Of a stretch of DNA of 64,000 bases, positions 59,031 through 64,000 are shown piece after piece. How positions within the stretch are numbered: position 1 is the stretch's first letter; each line of letters opens with the position of its first letter. Under the pieces are notes generated by a model. It saw nothing but the letters and a program-made list of their open reading frames with translations, had not been told where the DNA came from and did no database searches. The stretch covers positions 1,178,001 to 1,242,000 of the forward strand of contig NZ_JACHJW010000001.1 in the NCBI RefSeq assembly GCF_014203835.1, read 5' to 3'. Position numbers and translations under genes: made by a program. The stretch is from Micromonospora polyrhachis (GTDB lineage: Bacteria > Actinomycetota > Actinomycetes > Mycobacteriales > Micromonosporaceae).

Positions 59031-59291
59031 ATGGCTACCTGCGAGGTCTGCGGTAACGACTACTGGATGTCGTTCGAAGTGCACACCGTCAGCGGCGACG
59101 TGCACGTCTTCGATTCGTTCGAGTGCGCCGCCCACCGGTTGGCGCCAATCTGCGAGCACTGCCAGTGCCGCATCCTCGGACACGGTGTCGAGGTCTCCGG
59201 GCGGTTCTTCTGCTGCGCGCACTGCGCCCGCAGCGTGGAGACGGTCGAAGGTGCCAAGATCCGCGACGCGGTCGGGGCCCACCCGGTGTGA
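59031..59291 (+). CDS. Zinc-ribbon small protein, 86 aa
   Basis: It has eight Cys arranged in pairs: CEVC at residue 4, single Cys near 31, C-E-H-C-Q-C near 41, and CCAHC near 62, so it should hold two zinc ions. The FDSFECAAHRLAPICEHCQCRILGHGVEVSGRFFCCAHCAR segment is a family I have seen in actinobacteria (sometimes called prokaryotic metallothionein-like), with no firm function. A redox or metal-handling role would fit beside MsrB, but this is inference. Confidence 0.8.
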   Translation: MATCEVCGNDYWMSFEVHTVSGDVHVFDSFECAAHRLAPICEHCQCRILGHGVEVSGRFFCCAHCARSVETVEGAKIRDAVGAHPV

Positions 59292-59336
59292 GGTAAGGAA
59301 CGACCCGGGCACTCCACCACCGCCTACGATCGCGGA

Positions 59337-59897
59337 ATGCCCTCCCAGCCCGCCCAGTTTCACGTGGCGCACTTCGCCGACCTGGACACCCGTACGTGGC
59401 ACGACCTGCTTCGACTCCGAATCGACGTGTTCGTGGTGGAACAGAAGTGCCCATACCCGGAACTCGACGGGCGGGACGTCGAGCCGGGCACCCAGCATCT
59501 CTGGCTGTCTCAGGACCGGGACAGCGTCCCGGTGGCCTGCCTGCGCCTGCTCACCGATCCCGGGGGCATACGACGGATCGGCCGAGTCGCGGTGGCGAAG
59601 GCGGCCCGTGGCCACCGACACGCCGACCGGCTGATGACGGAGGCGCTCGCCCTGGTCGGAGCGGACCCGTGTGTGCTGGACGCCCAGTCGTACCTGGTCG
59701 CCTTCTACCAACGGCACGGGTTCGCCGTCACCGGCCCGGAGTACGTCGAGGACGGCATCCCCCATCTGCCCATGCGCCGCGACCCGCAGCCCGGCCTCCC
59801 GAACACGTCGTCGCCGACCTCACCGACCTCGCTGACCTCGCCGGGGCCACTCCCGAACGCTCCGCAGACCAGCAGTGGGACGTGCCTATCCGGGTGA
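59337..59897 (+). CDS. ElaA-type GNAT acetyltransferase, 186 aa
   Basis: The ElaA pattern is clear: WHDLLRLRIDVFVVEQKCPYPELDGRD at the N-terminus, then HLWLSQDRDSVPVACLRLL, the acetyl-CoA loop IGRVAVAKAARGHRHADRLM, and AQSYLVAFYQRHGFAVTGPEYVEDGIPHLPMRR. The C-terminal ~35 residues are a Ser/Thr/Pro-rich tail not seen in most ElaA. The substrate is unknown. The downstream regulator may overlap its stop if GTG 59894 is used. Confidence 0.92.
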   Translation: MPSQPAQFHVAHFADLDTRTWHDLLRLRIDVFVVEQKCPYPELDGRDVEPGTQHLWLSQDRDSVPVACLRLLTDPGGIRRIGRVAVAKAARGHRHADRLMTEALALVGADPCVLDAQSYLVAFYQRHGFAVTGPEYVEDGIPHLPMRRDPQPGLPNTSSPTSPTSLTSPGPLPNAPQTSSGTCLSG

Positions 59898-59926
59898 ACA
59901 ACCGCGACTGTGGCACGATCGGGCAG

Positions 59927-60376
59927 GTGAGCAGCAGTCCCCTCTCGGCGCAGCGGCTGAGCGACCTCGTCCGGCTGCGCCGCGTCCGCGACCGGATCGA
60001 CCGGGAGTATGCCCAGCCGTTGGACGTCGAGGCGCTCGCCCGTGGGGCACACATGTCGGCCGGGCACCTCAGTCGTCAGTTCCGGCTCGCCTACGGCGAG
60101 TCGCCGTACTCCTATCTGATGACGCGGCGTATCGAGCGTGCGATGGCGCTGCTGCGACGTGGCGACCTCAGCGTCACCGAGGTCTGCTTCGCGGTCGGCT
60201 GTTCGTCGCTGGGCACCTTCAGTAGTCGCTTCACCGAACTGGTCGGTGTGCCGCCGAGTGTCTACCGGCGTCAGGCGACACGCACGATGGCGGGGCTTCC
60301 GTCCTGCGTGGCGAAGCGGGTGACCAGACCGATCAGGAATCGAGAAGCACCGGCCATCGGGGGGTTACTAGCGTGA
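59927..60376 (+). CDS. AraC-type helix-turn-helix regulator, 149 aa
   Basis: I start it at GTG 59927 (MSSSPLSAQRLSDL); GTG 59894 would overlap the ElaA stop and is also possible. Nearly the whole protein is the AraC DNA-binding domain: PLDVEALARGAHMSAGHLSRQFRLAYGESPYSYLMTRRIERAMALL and then VTEVCFAVGCSSLGTFSSRFTELVGVPPSVYRR. There is no sensor domain. It overlaps the VOC gene (GTGA), a common pairing in actinobacteria. The regulator probably controls its own operon. Confidence 0.9.
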   Translation: MSSSPLSAQRLSDLVRLRRVRDRIDREYAQPLDVEALARGAHMSAGHLSRQFRLAYGESPYSYLMTRRIERAMALLRRGDLSVTEVCFAVGCSSLGTFSSRFTELVGVPPSVYRRQATRTMAGLPSCVAKRVTRPIRNREAPAIGGLLA

Positions 60377-60381
60377 TTGCC

Positions 60382-60792
60382 ATGAACCTCACCATTCACT
60401 CGAGCTTCCTCCCGCACACCGACCCGGACGCCTCCCTGGCCTTCTACCGCGACGTCCTCGGCTTCGAGGTCCGCGGTGACGTGGGCCAGGGCGAGATGCG
60501 CTGGATCACCGTCGGCCCGGCGAACCAGCCAGACACGTCGATCGTCCTGCACCCGCCGACCGTCGACCCCGGCCTCACCGACGACGAGCGCCGCACCATC
60601 CTGGAGCTGATGGCCAAGGGCAGCTACTTCGGCGTCAACCTGGCCACCAAGGATCTTGACAGCACCTTCACCCGGCTCCAGGCCAGCGACGCCGAGGTCG
60701 TCCAGGAGCCGACAGAGCACCCGTACGGCGTCCGCGACTGCGCGTTCCGCGATCCTGCGGGCAACATGATCCGCATCCAGGAGTCGCGCTGA
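60382..60792 (+). CDS. VOC-family (glyoxalase/bleomycin-resistance fold) protein, 136 aa
   Basis: Two beta-alpha-beta-beta-beta modules are visible: LTIHSSFLPHTDPDASLAFYRDVLGFEVRGDVG and GVNLATKDLDSTFTRLQASDAEVVQEPTEHPYGVRDCAFRDPAGNMIRI. The terminal Glu/His-type metal residues typical of the fold are partly present. GTG 60373 is an alternative start that overlaps the AraC stop. Function could be metal-dependent isomerase or binding of an antibiotic; the context only shows coupling to the AraC regulator. Confidence 0.9.
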   Translation: MNLTIHSSFLPHTDPDASLAFYRDVLGFEVRGDVGQGEMRWITVGPANQPDTSIVLHPPTVDPGLTDDERRTILELMAKGSYFGVNLATKDLDSTFTRLQASDAEVVQEPTEHPYGVRDCAFRDPAGNMIRIQESR

Positions 60793-60865
60793 GCCGTCCG
60801 GCGGTCTAGCCATGCTCCTCTGCCGCACTCGGTAGCCATGCCGTGCCTGGCGGCACGTTCGTCGG

Positions 60866-60900
60866 CTTCGCCCCGCGCCGTGACCGGGCGTGGGGCGAAG
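60866..60900 (+). terminator. Hairpin after the AraC-VOC operon
   Basis: CTTCGCCCCGCGCC pairs with GGGCGTGGGGCGAAG over 13 positions with one mismatch. It is 74 bases after the VOC stop and 137 bases before the UvrA-like start. Confidence 0.7.
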
Positions 60901-61036
60901 TGCACAGGGCTCGACCACGCCGACAACGGCAAACCCGACAACGGCAAACCAGGCGTACGGCTTGGAACTGGTTAGATCGAGCAAGGCGACGTCAGCGGGG
61001 ACCGTGAAGGCGGCCCGCGTAGCAGATGGAGACACG

Positions 61037-63433
<2,397 letters not shown>

Positions 63434-63674
63434 GCCGGGGGAACACACCCTCGACTGAGCTGGCCAGACTCCACGGAAGTTGAGTCGGCAGGAGCTGACA
63501 CAACGATTCGTCGAGCACCGGGACCATCCGATGCTGGGTGGCCCGGTGCCGGCAATCGTCAGCCACCCGACCCGCCGGCGATCGTCAGCCAGCCGACCCG
63601 ATGGCGGTCGTCAGCCAGTCGGATTCACCCAGCAGGATAGTTTCATTCATGAATGTCACATAGCATTATGATTC
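63434..63674. promoter_or_regulatory. Intergenic region before the right-edge secreted protein
   Basis: No gene is evident in 63434-63674. It holds a 26-bp tandem repeat (63555-63623), then AT-rich sequence with the 12-bp palindrome CATTCATGAATG (63644-63655). TAGCAT at 63661-63666 is a possible -10 box that would place transcription start at the ATG (leaderless). No Shine-Dalgarno is seen. Confidence 0.5.
63555..63623. repeat. 26-bp imperfect tandem repeat, ~2.6 copies
   Basis: Units beginning ATCGTCAGCCA at 63555, 63581 and 63607 (GTCGTCAGCCA) are 26 bases apart, with the sequence drifting between copies. Confidence 0.8.
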
Positions 63675-63679
63675 ATGAA
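63644..63679. promoter_or_regulatory. Two TTCATGAA palindromes around the start of the right-edge gene
   Basis: CATTCATGAATG at 63644-63655 and TTCATGAA at 63672-63679 are 26 bases apart centre to centre; the second includes the ATG at 63675. They could bind one dimeric regulator at both sites. Confidence 0.45.
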
Positions 63680-64000
63680 GAACCTCTATGTTCGGGCCAC
63701 CGGTCGGGGACCGACGCCCGGGTCGTCGACGCGGGATCGGAGCCGGTCGCTCCGGGCATCCATCGCCCTCGCGGTGCTCGCCGCGTCGGCCGCCACGGTC
63801 ACCGCCTCCGTCGCCACACCGGCTTCCGCCCTCGCGCCCACTCCGACCTCCGCCGCCCCGACTCTTGCCGCCGCCGAGCCGGGCAAGGTGCACGTCTCGG
63901 AAAATTTCGACTCCGGTGGCATTCCGGCGGGTTGGCGGGTGGTCGACGGCACCTGGAAGGTCCAGAACGGACGGCTCGTCGGCACCTCCCCCGCCTCCGG
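63675..64000 (+). CDS. Secreted protein, N-terminal part (3' end outside window)
   Basis: From ATG 63675 the frame stays open to the window edge. A long basic N-terminus (KNLYVRATGRG...RSRSLRASIA) precedes the hydrophobic signal core IALAVLAASAATVTASVA, then an Ala/Pro/Thr linker. The mature part begins HVSENFDSGGIPAGWRVVDG and WKVQNGRLVG, the start of a concanavalin-like or family-16/DUF1080-type sugar-binding jelly roll. The enzymatic part, if any, lies beyond the edge. The start region is AT-rich with a possible leaderless promoter. Confidence 0.8.
   Translation, partial: MKNLYVRATGRGPTPGSSTRDRSRSLRASIALAVLAASAATVTASVATPASALAPTPTSAAPTLAAAEPGKVHVSENFDSGGIPAGWRVVDGTWKVQNGRLVGTSPAS

Noticed and set aside
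59396-60376. A 326-codon AraC protein starting at 59396
   Set aside because: The first ~165 codons are a shadow of the ElaA gene; the real regulator starts near 59927.

Overview
The window looks like chromosomal DNA from a high-GC actinobacterium, most likely Micromonosporaceae (Micromonospora or a close relative). The reasons are very high GC at third codon positions, many GTG starts, frequent 4-base GTGA/ATGA gene overlaps, an MsiK-type sugar ABC operon without its own ATPase gene, a bioB gene followed by a tiny actinobacterial biotin-synthase helper, and hairpin repeats of a kind I recall from Micromonospora genomes (recollection, not checked). I see no rRNA, tRNA, CRISPR array, transposase or prophage.

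Layout. 1-2.4 kb: 3' end of bioB, a 58-aa BsaP-like protein, and a DUF4132-type protein. 2.4-7.65 kb: a secreted carboxylesterase and an ABC-2-like permease with an inserted jelly-roll domain, divergent from a histidine kinase/response regulator pair. 7.7-11.4 kb: a membrane-tethered protein, then a first ECF42 sigma factor/DGPF protein/DUF998 cluster. 11.6-15.6 kb: aldehyde dehydrogenase, a small unknown, and an ACT-GNAT plus ACT protein pair. 15.9-22.1 kb: a cellobiose-type locus (CebR, BglC, CebG, CebF, CebE) with two CebR-like operators. 22.3-28 kb: a pRiA4b ORF-3 protein, a 39-aa Cys-rich protein coupled to a RibD-C reductase, and a second ECF42/DGPF pair divergent from an MFS exporter and an alpha/beta hydrolase. 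Two face-to-face ECF42-type promoters lie between the divergent units.

28.1-34.5 kb: the most striking locus, a tight HerA-SbcD(Mre11)-SbcC(Rad50)-NurA-like operon. This is the archaeal DNA-end-resection gene set in a bacterium. It is followed by a convergent RtcB RNA ligase. 36-44 kb: spermidine-synthase-like enzyme, AlkA-like glycosylase, secreted beta-helix protein, SRPBCC protein, ATP-dependent DNA ligase (LigC type) and a TAP-like lipoprotein peptidase. 44-47.8 kb: a GNAT gene flanked by two paralogous small membrane proteins, a Cys-rich small protein and a secreted LamG protein. 47.9-55.5 kb: a four-gene FtsX/MacB-type ABC operon. 55.6-64 kb: a 19-bp tandem repeat and gene remnant, an F420-type oxidoreductase, a LigD-type polymerase domain protein, MsrB, a zinc-ribbon protein, an ElaA-like GNAT, a coupled AraC/VOC pair, a short UvrA paralogue, and a secreted protein running off the right edge.

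Nucleic-acid maintenance genes are unusually dense between 28 and 63 kb (HerA, SbcCD, NurA-like, RtcB, AlkA, LigC, PolDom, UvrA-like). All coordinates and motifs were read by eye; family names are from recognition of motifs, not searches.
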